Assembly: GCA_001603685.1 (NCBI GenBank)
Contig: LUZO01000349.1
Span: forward strand, 1 to 8,942
Source: Bacteroidales bacterium Bact_23
Lineage (GTDB): Bacteria > Bacteroidota > Bacteroidia > Bacteroidales > Lentimicrobiaceae
Length of the DNA: 8,942 nucleotides
Direction: 5' to 3'
Position numbers and translations under genes: made by a program. Below, in pieces: positions 1-5,932 of the stretch. Below the pieces are notes generated by a model. That model saw only the letters and a program-made list of their open reading frames with translations, did not search any database and was not told where the DNA came from. Numbering within the stretch: the stretch's first letter is position 1; each line of letters starts with the position of its first letter.

Positions 1-178
1 GTTCAACATATTCAAAAAGTTTGAGAAGGTCGTCTTGAATTAGTAAAAAAGCTCGAATGTAATGTTGAGGGTCGCTAGCAAATTTTGGATGCAACAGATA
101 TTGCCAGTGCCCGTCTTTGCTATATGAGCCATTTACAAACATTCGTACTGTCCGTTTGTATGGTTTTTGTATTGTCAT
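1..178 (-). CDS. N-terminal part of an unrecognised protein, cut by window edge
   Basis: An open frame on the minus strand starts at the ATG at 178-176 and stays open to position 1 (59 codons plus one base). The product begins MTIQKPYKRTVRMFVNGSYS and continues with a segment rich in aromatic and hydrophobic residues (HWQYLLHPKF, then YIRAFLLIQDDLLKLFEYVE). The second part looks like an amphipathic helix, so this is probably a soluble, helical protein with no signal peptide. The start is preceded on its own strand by the A-rich stretch AATTAAAAA, which suits a Bacteroidota start without Shine-Dalgarno. Its G+C is about 37 percent, clearly lower than the genes to the right, which may mean recent acquisition or a variable locus. 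It lies 69 bp downstream of mnmE on the same strand. I cannot name the family with confidence. The frame is too long and protein-like to be chance, but only the first residues are visible. Confidence 0.6.
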   Translation of the reverse strand, partial: MTIQKPYKRTVRMFVNGSYSKDGHWQYLLHPKFASDPQHYIRAFLLIQDDLLKLFEYVE

Positions 179-208
179 TTTTTAATTACGCATAGCACCC
201 TTTTTACA

Positions 209-222
209 AATAAATATTTATT
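209..222. repeat. 14-bp A+T palindrome between mnmE and the edge gene
   Basis: AATAAATATTTATT is a perfect inverted repeat in the 69-bp gap between the mnmE stop and the partial gene. It contains no G or C, so it could be a chance product of A+T-rich DNA, a protein-binding site, or part of the promoter of the edge gene. On the minus strand the overlapping word AATATTTG matches seven of eight positions of TAnnTTTG, but no TTG sits at a suitable distance upstream. Confidence 0.25.
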
Positions 223-247
223 CCTAACGCCAAACTTTCTAAGGCAG

Positions 248-1651
248 TTACTTTCCAATACAAAACTTCCCAAAGATATTGCCCAGCAGCTCTTCCGTGG
301 TGACTTCGCCGGTAATGCTGCCGAGGAAGTGGAGTGCCTGGCGGATATCGGTCGCGATCAGGTCGGTGGGGATATTCTCTTCAAATCCCTTTTCAACATT
401 TTCAATGCTGAGGCCGGCGCGGGTAAGCGCTTCGTAGTGGCGCAGGCTGTACACAATGGTCTTGTCGCCGGTTTCGCCCGAGTGTGCCGATTTCAGCAGC
501 CGTTCTATAATCAGGTTGATGTTTTCGTTGCGTTTGGCCGAGATAAACAGGGTATCCAGCTCAACCAGCTTTTTGAAGGTGTGTGGCGCCTCCAGCAGCA
601 TATCGGTTTTGTTGGCAACCGGGATAATCTGCTTTTCGGGGTCGTTGAGCTGGATTCTGATATCGGCGATGGCCTCGTCGATCTCTTTGGCCGAGGCGGT
701 GGTAATATCAAAGACATAAAGCACCACGGCAGCCTGACTCATCTTCTCGTAGGTGCGTTCGATGCCGATGGTTTCGATGGGCTCAACGGTGTGGCGCAGT
801 CCGGCGGTATCGATAAAGCGGAAGGTAACTCCCTTGATGGTGATCACATCCTCGATTACATCGCGGGTGGTGCCGGGAATTTCCGAAACAATCGCCTTCT
901 CTTCGTTCAGCAGTGCATTCAGCAGGGTAGATTTGCCCACATTCGGTTTTCCGGCAATCGCCACCGGTATGCCGTGCTTCATCACATTGCCCAGGACAAA
1001 GCTCGATTTCAGGCTTTCGATTTCGGTCTTGATGGTCGAGAGCAGTTCCTGAAGCCTTTTGCGGTCGGCAAACTCCACATCTTCTTCACTGAAATCGAGT
1101 TCCAGCTCAATCAGCGAAGCAAAATCCACCAGTCTTGCTCTCAGTTCTCTGATCTTTTCCGAAAAGCCGCCCCTCATCTGGTTGATGGCCAGTTTGTGCG
1201 ACGACTCGGAATTTGAGGCGATCAGGTCGGCCACGGCTTCTGCCTGGGTAAGGTCGAACTTATTGTGCATAAACGCCCTCAGGGTAAACTCACCGGCTTC
1301 GGCCAGCCTCAGGCCGCTTTGCAGCAGCACTTCAATGATTTTCTGCTGAATAAAAATGGAGCCATGACATGAAATCTCCACCACATCTTCGCCGGTATAG
1401 GAGTGTGGCGCCCTGAAAACGGTAACCAGCACCTCGTCGATGATGCCGTGTCCGTCTTCGAAAGTGCCGAAAACAACGGTATGAGGCGGAACCTCTTCAA
1501 GTTTCCGGCTGCTGTGTGCCGGTTTAAAGAAGCGGGCAGCCTTTTCCACGGCTTCAGGCCCCGATATCCGGATTACGGCAATTGCGCCCATACCCGCCGG
1601 GGTTGACAGCGCACAAATGGTATCGTTTGAGGATAAAAAATTCAGATTCAT
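248..1651 (-). CDS. mnmE: tRNA modification GTPase MnmE (TrmE)
   Basis: MnmE works with MnmG and a folate one-carbon donor to put the (carboxymethyl)aminomethyl group on C5 of the wobble uridine of certain tRNAs, in the cytoplasm. The 467 residues are close to the usual family length. The N-terminal folate-binding domain occupies about residues 1-120 (TICALSTPAGMGAIAVIRIS at 11-30). A helical domain follows, with an embedded G domain: P-loop GKPNVGKS at 234-241, TTRD at 261-264, DTAG at 281-284, NKTD at 347-350, SAK at 371-373. The protein ends in CIGK (464-467), the conserved CxGK motif that carries the catalytic-site cysteine. The ATG at 1651 gives the standard N-terminus (MNLNFLSSNDTICALSTPAG), so the start is well supported. 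The gene is divergent from sucD with 139 bp between start codons, and mnmG is not in the window. It appears intact and functional. Confidence 0.98.
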   Translation of the reverse strand: MNLNFLSSNDTICALSTPAGMGAIAVIRISGPEAVEKAARFFKPAHSSRKLEEVPPHTVVFGTFEDGHGIIDEVLVTVFRAPHSYTGEDVVEISCHGSIFIQQKIIEVLLQSGLRLAEAGEFTLRAFMHNKFDLTQAEAVADLIASNSESSHKLAINQMRGGFSEKIRELRARLVDFASLIELELDFSEEDVEFADRKRLQELLSTIKTEIESLKSSFVLGNVMKHGIPVAIAGKPNVGKSTLLNALLNEEKAIVSEIPGTTRDVIEDVITIKGVTFRFIDTAGLRHTVEPIETIGIERTYEKMSQAAVVLYVFDITTASAKEIDEAIADIRIQLNDPEKQIIPVANKTDMLLEAPHTFKKLVELDTLFISAKRNENINLIIERLLKSAHSGETGDKTIVYSLRHYEALTRAGLSIENVEKGFEENIPTDLIATDIRQALHFLGSITGEVTTEELLGNIFGKFCIGK

Positions 1652-1654
1652 GGC

Positions 1655-1683
1655 TTGCAGATTTTTTTAATTGTCTATTTTTG
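1655..1683 (+). promoter_or_regulatory. Candidate Bacteroidota promoter for sucD
   Basis: TTG at 1655-1657 is followed by 18 bp and then TATTTTTG at 1676-1683, a full match to the Bacteroidota -7 element TAnnTTTG at a suitable spacing. Transcription would start near 1690 and give a leader of about 100 nt before the sucD ATG at 1791. The A+T-rich setting makes chance matches possible. Confidence 0.45.
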
Positions 1684-1727
1684 TAGATAATTATTGTTTT
1701 AAGGCATTTTTTTGCAATAATATTGAA

Positions 1728-1735
1728 CAAAAATA
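1728..1735 (-). promoter_or_regulatory. Candidate -7 element for mnmE
   Basis: Read on the minus strand this is TATTTTTG, a full match to TAnnTTTG, placed 77 bp before the mnmE start. No clear TTG is found about 18-20 bp further upstream, so the promoter is incomplete by eye. If both this and the sucD candidate are real, the two promoters face each other and their leaders overlap. Confidence 0.3.
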
Positions 1736-1790
1736 GCATTTTTTCATTTTAGGCTGTTAAATTTACCCACTGAACCTGAAAAGTCTTTTT

Positions 1791-2663
1791 ATGAGTGTAC
1801 TGGTTAACAAAAATTCGAAAGTAATTGTGCAGGGTTTTACCGGCACAGAAGGAACATTTCACGCCTCTCAGATGCTGGATTACGGCACCAATGTGGTAGG
1901 CGGTGTAACCCCCGGCAAGGGTGGACGGTTTCACCTTGGAAAACCTGTTTTCAACACGGTTAAGGAGGCTGTTGCCGAAACCGGCGCCGATGTATCGCTG
2001 ATTTTCGTTCCTCCCGCCTTTGCTGCCGATGCCATTATGGAGGCTGCCGATGCCGGTATCAAGGTAATCGTATGCATCACCGAGGGCATTCCCGTTAAGG
2101 ATATGATGATGGTGAAGGAGTATCTGAACTGCCGCGACAGCCGCCTGATCGGCCCGAACTGCCCCGGCGTGATTACTCCCGGCGAAGCCAAGGTGGGCAT
2201 TATGCCCGGCTTTATCCACCAGAAAGGTTGCGTGGGTATTGTAAGCCGCTCGGGAACCCTCACCTACGAAGCGGTTGACCAGCTCACCAAGGTAGGGTTG
2301 GGGCAGAGTACCGCCATTGGAATCGGTGGCGACCCCATCATCGGAACCACCACCCGCCAGGCGGTTGAGTTGCTGATGAACGACCCCGAAACCAAAGGAA
2401 TTGTGATGATTGGCGAAATCGGCGGAGGCATGGAAGCCGAAGCTGCCTACTGGATTAAAGAGCACGGAACCAAGCCGGTGGTAAGTTTTATTGCCGGAGC
2501 CACTGCTCCCAAGGGCCGCACCATGGGCCACGCCGGTGCCATTGTTGGCGGGACCGCCGATACGGCCGAAGCCAAAAAGGCCATTCTGCGCGAGTGCGGC
2601 GTCCATGTGGTGGATTCGCCCGCCCATATCGGCGCCAGAATGTATGAACTGCTGAAGGGATAA
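1791..2663 (+). CDS. sucD: Succinyl-CoA synthetase (ADP/GDP-forming), alpha subunit
   Basis: SucD is the CoA-binding subunit of succinyl-CoA synthetase, the TCA-cycle enzyme that interconverts succinyl-CoA and succinate with formation of a nucleoside triphosphate. Its 290 residues match the family. The N-terminal Rossmann-type CoA-binding domain carries GFTGTEGTFH (15-24) and GGVTPGKGG (37-45). GPNCPG is at 121-126. The ligase domain contains GHAGAIVGG at 246-254, whose His247 is the residue phosphorylated in catalysis. The protein ends in the usual ARMYELLKG. The ATG at 1791 gives the expected N-terminus (SVLVNKNSKVIVQGFTG), and no Shine-Dalgarno precedes it. The beta subunit gene sucC is not adjacent, so it must lie elsewhere in the genome. 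A strong hairpin follows 21 bp after the stop, which suggests that sucD is the last or only gene of its transcript. Confidence 0.97.
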   Translation: MSVLVNKNSKVIVQGFTGTEGTFHASQMLDYGTNVVGGVTPGKGGRFHLGKPVFNTVKEAVAETGADVSLIFVPPAFAADAIMEAADAGIKVIVCITEGIPVKDMMMVKEYLNCRDSRLIGPNCPGVITPGEAKVGIMPGFIHQKGCVGIVSRSGTLTYEAVDQLTKVGLGQSTAIGIGGDPIIGTTTRQAVELLMNDPETKGIVMIGEIGGGMEAEAAYWIKEHGTKPVVSFIAGATAPKGRTMGHAGAIVGGTADTAEAKKAILRECGVHVVDSPAHIGARMYELLKG

Positions 2664-2684
2664 GCACCCCTTCGCTTACGACTT

Positions 2685-2742
2685 AAAAACCTGACGGGTT
2701 TCATTGGCCGCCTGAAGCGGCTAATCAATCTGTCAGGTTTTT
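2685..2742 (+). terminator. Long bidirectional rho-independent terminator after sucD
   Basis: A hairpin begins 21 bp after the sucD stop. The outer stem pairs 2685-2700 with 2727-2742 (16 pairs, two of them G-U). After a small internal loop, the inner stem pairs 2703-2711 with 2717-2725 (9 pairs, one G-U) around the loop CTGAA. The left arm begins AAAAACCTGAC and the right arm ends GTCAGGTTTTT, so there is a T tract downstream on each strand. It can stop sucD transcription from the left and lipoprotein-gene transcription from the right. Confidence 0.85.
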
Positions 2743-2808
2743 GTATTGATGGAAGGCGGCTTGAATCCGGTAAGACTGCCGGAGAATTTTTATCCGCTGC
2801 GGCGAATA

Positions 2809-2852
2809 GAAGTATGAAGTAATCCGCCGCGGCGGAGAAAAAAGTAAAAAGT
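2809..2852. repeat. Tandem A+T-rich heptamers flanking a palindrome
   Basis: GAAGTAT-GAAGTAA (2809-2822) stands directly before the palindrome at 2823-2836. Two exact AAAAAGT heptamers (2839-2852) stand just after it. Such paired heptamers resemble short tandemly repeated sequences, with the GC-rich palindrome sitting between them. Confidence 0.55.
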
Positions 2853-2900
2853 GACCCGCCAGAGGCGGACTCAAATCTTCAAATGCAGCGTCAGCTGCTT

Positions 2901-2939
2901 CATCCGCCGCGGCGGAGCGCCGTAAGGCGCTTTAAATCC
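2901..2939. repeat. 39-bp repeat unit, copy 1
   Basis: The unit consists of CA, the palindrome TCCGCCGCGGCGGA, the hairpin GCGCC-GTAA-GGCGC and an A+T tail. It matches 2970-3008 at 35 of 39 positions. Two of the four differences fall in the hairpin loop, one in the A+T tail and one at the last base. Confidence 0.85.
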
Positions 2940-2969
2940 GCCGCCAGGCGGATCAAATCCTCAAATTTT

Positions 2970-3008
2970 CATCCGCCGCGGCGGAGCGCCGCCAGGCGCT
3001 TCAAATCT
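2970..3008. repeat. 39-bp repeat unit, copy 2
   Basis: This is the second copy of the unit at 2901-2939, offset by 69 bp. It has the same 14-bp palindrome followed by a GCGCC-GCCA-GGCGC hairpin and TTCAAATCT. The stems are identical in the two copies and only the loop and tail differ. Confidence 0.85.
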
Positions 3009-3042
3009 TCAAATTTCTTTTCTATAACCCGGGAATACGAAA

Positions 3043-4491
3043 TTATTTCCGCTCCTCTTTTTCGATAAACTCATACGCGCCAATATCGGGTGCTTCATCA
3101 CCGATGCGCGAATTGCCGTCCAGATCGGTGGAGAGGTTGATGAAAGCGCCGTTCAGCACGGCGGGATTGCCCTTGTTGATCAGTGCGGAGACCAGGGTAT
3201 CGGGCTGGAATTCGGCTTTTGCCGGATTCCTGAACCAGGGTTTCTCATTTTTAAGTGAGCCGGGGAACTTCTCCTGATCGGTAATATCCAGTTTTGTTTT
3301 CAGCAGGCAGTTTTCAAAACGGTAATTGAATGCCGCATCGCCTTTCTGGTCGAAGGTGATCTCCTCATCCTTCTCGCCGTAGATGGTGCAATTCCCGAAA
3401 TAGGCCTGCTCCAGCGCCCTGGATTGCAGGGTTCCGGTATAGTCGTAGTAGTAATTGTTGAGTACCAGGGCTGTTTCGCGCCTGAACGATTTGTTCCAGT
3501 AATTGCCTATGGTGCAGTGCCTGAAGTCGTATCTTCCGCCCAGCGCCAGCACCACAGAGCGCACTCCGCAGTTCCCTATCACACAGTTGGCCGCCTCTAC
3601 GGTACTTCCCTGCGCGAATATTCCCGCCTGGCTCATATTGTAAATCAGTGAGTTGCTGATTCTGAGCGTTGGGTTCGGCGAATTGCCGGTGGTATCGGCA
3701 TGGATGCCGACTTCGCCGTTCCGGATAATGGCGTGATGAAACTCGTTGTTGATGCTTCCGGCGTAGAGCCAGATCCTGTTCCACTGCCCGGGAATGTCGC
3801 CGTAGTAGCTTTCAAGCCTGTCGCCTTCGAAAATCACCGGATCTTCCGCGGTGCCGTTCACCTTGATGGTGGCGTCGCGATATACCACCAGCGAGGCGCC
3901 GCTGTGCAGATGCACCCGGGTTCCGGGGTCAATGGTCAGGGTGTAGAGCGAGTCAACGATAAGGAAGCCGTAGATTACATGCGGCTTATCGGGGGTGAAG
4001 AGGTAATCGCTGCCGATGATGCCGTTCCGGTAGAAATGGGCATCCTGCCCCCAGGCTACCAGCTTCACATCCTGCATGTTGCCGTTGGTTGAAAAAACAA
4101 TGCTGTCGGTCTGAATCAGCGGAGCGTTGTTCTGGTTGGGGTCAATGGTCACTTTTACAAAAACAAACAGCGAATCTTTGCCTGAAATCTCCAGATCGTT
4201 GATTTCGGTAGCTGAAATGCCGTCAACATTAATTCTGAATGGCGATTCCTTGCCCCGTGCCAGCCGGATGGAGCTTATTTTAACCCGCTCTTTCGAAGGG
4301 TTATAGATCATAAACACCCGTGACGAGGAGCCTATCGTGGTAAATACGGTATCGAAAATAACCGTATCGGCCGAAAAGCCAAGCTTCAGGCCGGGGTCGG
4401 TATCGAAGCGGTCGTCTTTTGTACAGGCGCTGAAAAAGGCTGCCAGCAGGGCAAAAGCGAAAGTTATGGTGAGAATGCGTTCTTTTTTCAT
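3043..4491 (-). CDS. Predicted surface lipoprotein with right-handed beta-helix
   Basis: This 482-residue protein is of unknown function. It starts with a lipoprotein signal: a basic MKKER, a hydrophobic stretch at 6-20, then FSAC with Cys23 as the likely lipidated residue. K25-D26-D27 follow at once, resembling the K-(D/E)2 lipoprotein export signal that sends lipoproteins to the cell surface in Bacteroidota. Residues about 37-148 look like an immunoglobulin-like beta domain (FDTVFTTIGSSSRVFMIYNP). About 180-400 have the short repeated Val/Ile/Asn strands of a parallel beta-helix (TLTIDPGTRVHLHSGASLVV, HHAIIRNGEVGIHAD, LRISNSLIYNMSQAGIFA). The end carries DLDGNSRIG and PDIGAYEF (456-475), a signature seen at the C-terminus of many such beta-helix proteins. 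Beta-helix proteins often bind or cut polysaccharides, but I see no lyase residues and do not claim enzyme activity. The ATG at 4491 places the signal peptide correctly. Confidence 0.88.
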   Translation of the reverse strand: MKKERILTITFAFALLAAFFSACTKDDRFDTDPGLKLGFSADTVIFDTVFTTIGSSSRVFMIYNPSKERVKISSIRLARGKESPFRINVDGISATEINDLEISGKDSLFVFVKVTIDPNQNNAPLIQTDSIVFSTNGNMQDVKLVAWGQDAHFYRNGIIGSDYLFTPDKPHVIYGFLIVDSLYTLTIDPGTRVHLHSGASLVVYRDATIKVNGTAEDPVIFEGDRLESYYGDIPGQWNRIWLYAGSINNEFHHAIIRNGEVGIHADTTGNSPNPTLRISNSLIYNMSQAGIFAQGSTVEAANCVIGNCGVRSVVLALGGRYDFRHCTIGNYWNKSFRRETALVLNNYYYDYTGTLQSRALEQAYFGNCTIYGEKDEEITFDQKGDAAFNYRFENCLLKTKLDITDQEKFPGSLKNEKPWFRNPAKAEFQPDTLVSALINKGNPAVLNGAFINLSTDLDGNSRIGDEAPDIGAYEFIEKEERK

Positions 4492-4508
4492 CAGCAGGAT
4501 TATCGTTG

Positions 4509-4516
4509 CAAAGTTA
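4509..4516 (-). promoter_or_regulatory. Candidate -7 element of the lipoprotein gene
   Basis: On the minus strand this reads TAACTTTG, a full match to TAnnTTTG, 17 bp before the lipoprotein start codon. It would give a very short leader of about 10 nt. No TTG is evident at the -33 position, so the match is partial. The 221-bp gap upstream supports a separate promoter for this gene. Confidence 0.4.
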
Positions 4517-4712
4517 ATGATTCACCTATTATTTACGGATGGCCCGGCGTTTTATTGTATGCCGCCCGAAAAAGCTCAGGGCAACCATCCGGTAAGGTCA
4601 GGAAAATCGGCTTTCAGACTTCTTTGGCGGAGAAGGAATCCCGGAAAAGGCGGCAACCTGTTTAGCCGTAATTATCAGTGAGTAAAAGTGTTAGGCAGTT
4701 TCCCAGTATCCG

Positions 4713-5885
4713 TTACTCATAATAGTTCAGCGAATTCAGCAGGCTTTCGCGGTATTGGTTCTGGAAAAACGAATAACTCAGCCGCACGGTAAACACATGT
4801 CCGTGTTTGTCGAACAGCTTGTTCAGCGTGTAATCAACAATGTTGTATCTGAGCTGGATGCCGAGCGCCGAGTGTTTATTCAGTGCCAGGTTGTAGCCAC
4901 CGCCAAAATTGAAGTTATAGCTGTTGGCGCTTGAAGCCTTGATGTCGTTTTTCTCGTCGGCGCTGAACATGGTAATGCCGTCATAAGCGATGCCGGCCGA
5001 GAAGATGGGGCTGTTTTTTTTGTTTGGAATCAGATGTCGTGCATACTCGAAACCGATATATCCTCCGGTGAAGTTATGGGTAAGTTCCAGAGGCGAATCT
5101 TTATCGCGGCGCGCCAGGTAATCGGATGGGGTACGGATAAACTTTACCGCCATAACCAGGTCGTAGGAATTGCTGCGGTGTTTCACGCCATAGGTAAACC
5201 CCAGTTCCGGATGAATTCCCATATCGCTGAGCCTGGCGGTTGGAATCCATGCGCCCAGGGTGAAACCCATTGCCAAAGCAGGCAGATTGAGCGCTTTCCC
5301 GACCTCCTTATTGTATAATCTTCCGGGTTTGGTATCAGCATACTGAGGGGTAAGCAGCATTTTGTACACGGCATTGGTATTGCCGCTGTAGAAACTGCAA
5401 AGCAGGAAGCCCTCGGTCCCGGGTTCATAATAATCCACCATTGAGGCGGCAAACTCCTGCGTCCATTGGTCGAAAATGCCGCCAACCGGCACGAAATCGA
5501 ATTCCTTCTGGTAATAGTTATAAATATAGGCGCTATTCTCTGCGGCAATATCAATGCGATTGTGGAAGGTATTCATCATCCTGATAAAGTTGTCGGGCAG
5601 ATAACTTTCGTCGTAATAGTGCAGATTCAGGGCAAGCAGCAGGTTGGCCCGCATCACCGGCTCGCTGTTTCCGCACTTTTCCTGCCATACTTTCAGCACC
5701 ATCAGTGCCGAGTCCATTTCTCCCCGGCCAATGAAGCGGGGAATCAGTTCCGAACTGTTGAGCGCAATGTCGCTGCAGCTTATCTGCTGCCGGTAAAGCA
5801 TCTGCTCGATATCCTGCTGGGCAAGGGCGGTGTTTGCGAGCAACAGCAGCGCCACCGGCAGGAGGATGAGTCTTAATGGTTTCAT
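4713..5885 (-). CDS. Secreted protein with helical N-terminal half and predicted outer-membrane beta-barrel
   Basis: I do not recognise a named family for this 390-residue protein. A clear Sec signal peptide (MKPLRLILLPVALLLLANTALA) has a likely cut after Ala22, before QQDIEQ. Residues about 25-160 look mainly helical (SELIPRFIGRGEMDSALMVL and following) and could be a small repeat-helix domain. From about 203 to 374 there are roughly eight alternating amphipathic strands with Gly and aromatic residues, such as LAMGFTLGAWIP, YIGFEYARHL, YNFNFGGGYNLAL and VFTVRLSYSFF. This is the pattern of an eight-stranded outer-membrane barrel of the OmpA/PorT-like type. A 16-residue polar tail follows the last strand. 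The gene begins 47 bp after the peptidase stop on the same strand with no terminator visible between them, so cotranscription is likely. The role is unknown. A structural or transport role in the outer membrane is inferred from topology alone. Confidence 0.85.
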   Translation of the reverse strand: MKPLRLILLPVALLLLANTALAQQDIEQMLYRQQISCSDIALNSSELIPRFIGRGEMDSALMVLKVWQEKCGNSEPVMRANLLLALNLHYYDESYLPDNFIRMMNTFHNRIDIAAENSAYIYNYYQKEFDFVPVGGIFDQWTQEFAASMVDYYEPGTEGFLLCSFYSGNTNAVYKMLLTPQYADTKPGRLYNKEVGKALNLPALAMGFTLGAWIPTARLSDMGIHPELGFTYGVKHRSNSYDLVMAVKFIRTPSDYLARRDKDSPLELTHNFTGGYIGFEYARHLIPNKKNSPIFSAGIAYDGITMFSADEKNDIKASSANSYNFNFGGGYNLALNKHSALGIQLRYNIVDYTLNKLFDKHGHVFTVRLSYSFFQNQYRESLLNSLNYYE

Positions 5886-5932
5886 ACTTAATGTTTTATA
5901 ATGATAAATTTTTCTTGATTATTGCTTAAAAT

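Larger units (their letters stand above)
2756..3014. repeat. REP-like cluster of GC-rich palindromes in A+T-rich tandem repeats
   Basis: This gene-free stretch lies between the convergent sucD and lipoprotein genes. It contains three perfect copies of the 14-bp palindrome TCCGCCGCGGCGGA (2823-2836, 2903-2916, 2972-2985) and a decayed copy at 2793-2805. It also holds five small hairpins: CCGCC/GGCGG at 2856-2868, GCAGC/GCTGC at 2885-2898, GCGCC/GGCGC at 2917-2930, ATCCGCC/GGCGGAT at 2936-2953 and AGCGCC/GGCGCT at 2985-3000. A+T-rich direct repeats separate them. An open frame crosses the area, but its peptide is a low-complexity reading of the repeats. The layout is that of a REP or MITE-like intergenic repeat family. 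No transposase is nearby. Confidence 0.85.
2871..3014. repeat. Three dispersed copies of TCAAATCTTCAAAT
   Basis: Exact copies are at 2871-2884 and 3001-3014, and a one-mismatch copy (TCAAATCCTCAAAT) is at 2953-2966. Each is itself a pair of TCAAAT words with an 8-bp period. They alternate with the GC-rich hairpins and form the spacers of the cluster. Confidence 0.7.

Noticed and set aside
167..1216. A 349-codon open frame on the plus strand.
   Set aside because: It is antisense to mnmE, which is complete and motif-confirmed. The product looks like reversed coding sequence.
1749..2627. A 292-codon open frame on the minus strand, rich in Gly and His.
   Set aside because: It is the antisense shadow of sucD, which is confirmed along its whole length.
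2823..3000. Possible CRISPR array from regularly repeated GC-rich units.
   Set aside because: The repeats are palindromes of 14 to 39 bp at uneven spacing, and the spacers are themselves repeated A+T words. There are no unique spacers and no cas genes.
2883..3068. A 61-codon open frame with repeated PPRRSA and RRFKS peptides.
   Set aside because: The peptide repeat is simply translation of the DNA palindromes. The underlying repeats are symmetrical and include non-coding spacers, so no protein is supported.
4530..4640. Words on the plus strand loosely like an S-box (SAM) or other riboswitch, such as GGATGGCCCGGCG and CAGGGCAACC.
   Set aside because: The full set of conserved helices cannot be traced, and the plus strand leads into the 3' end of an oppositely oriented gene, so there is no target to regulate.
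4337..4681. A 114-codon plus-strand open frame crossing the gap upstream of the lipoprotein gene.
   Set aside because: Nearly half of it is antisense to the lipoprotein signal region, and the rest has no signal, motif or protein-like pattern.
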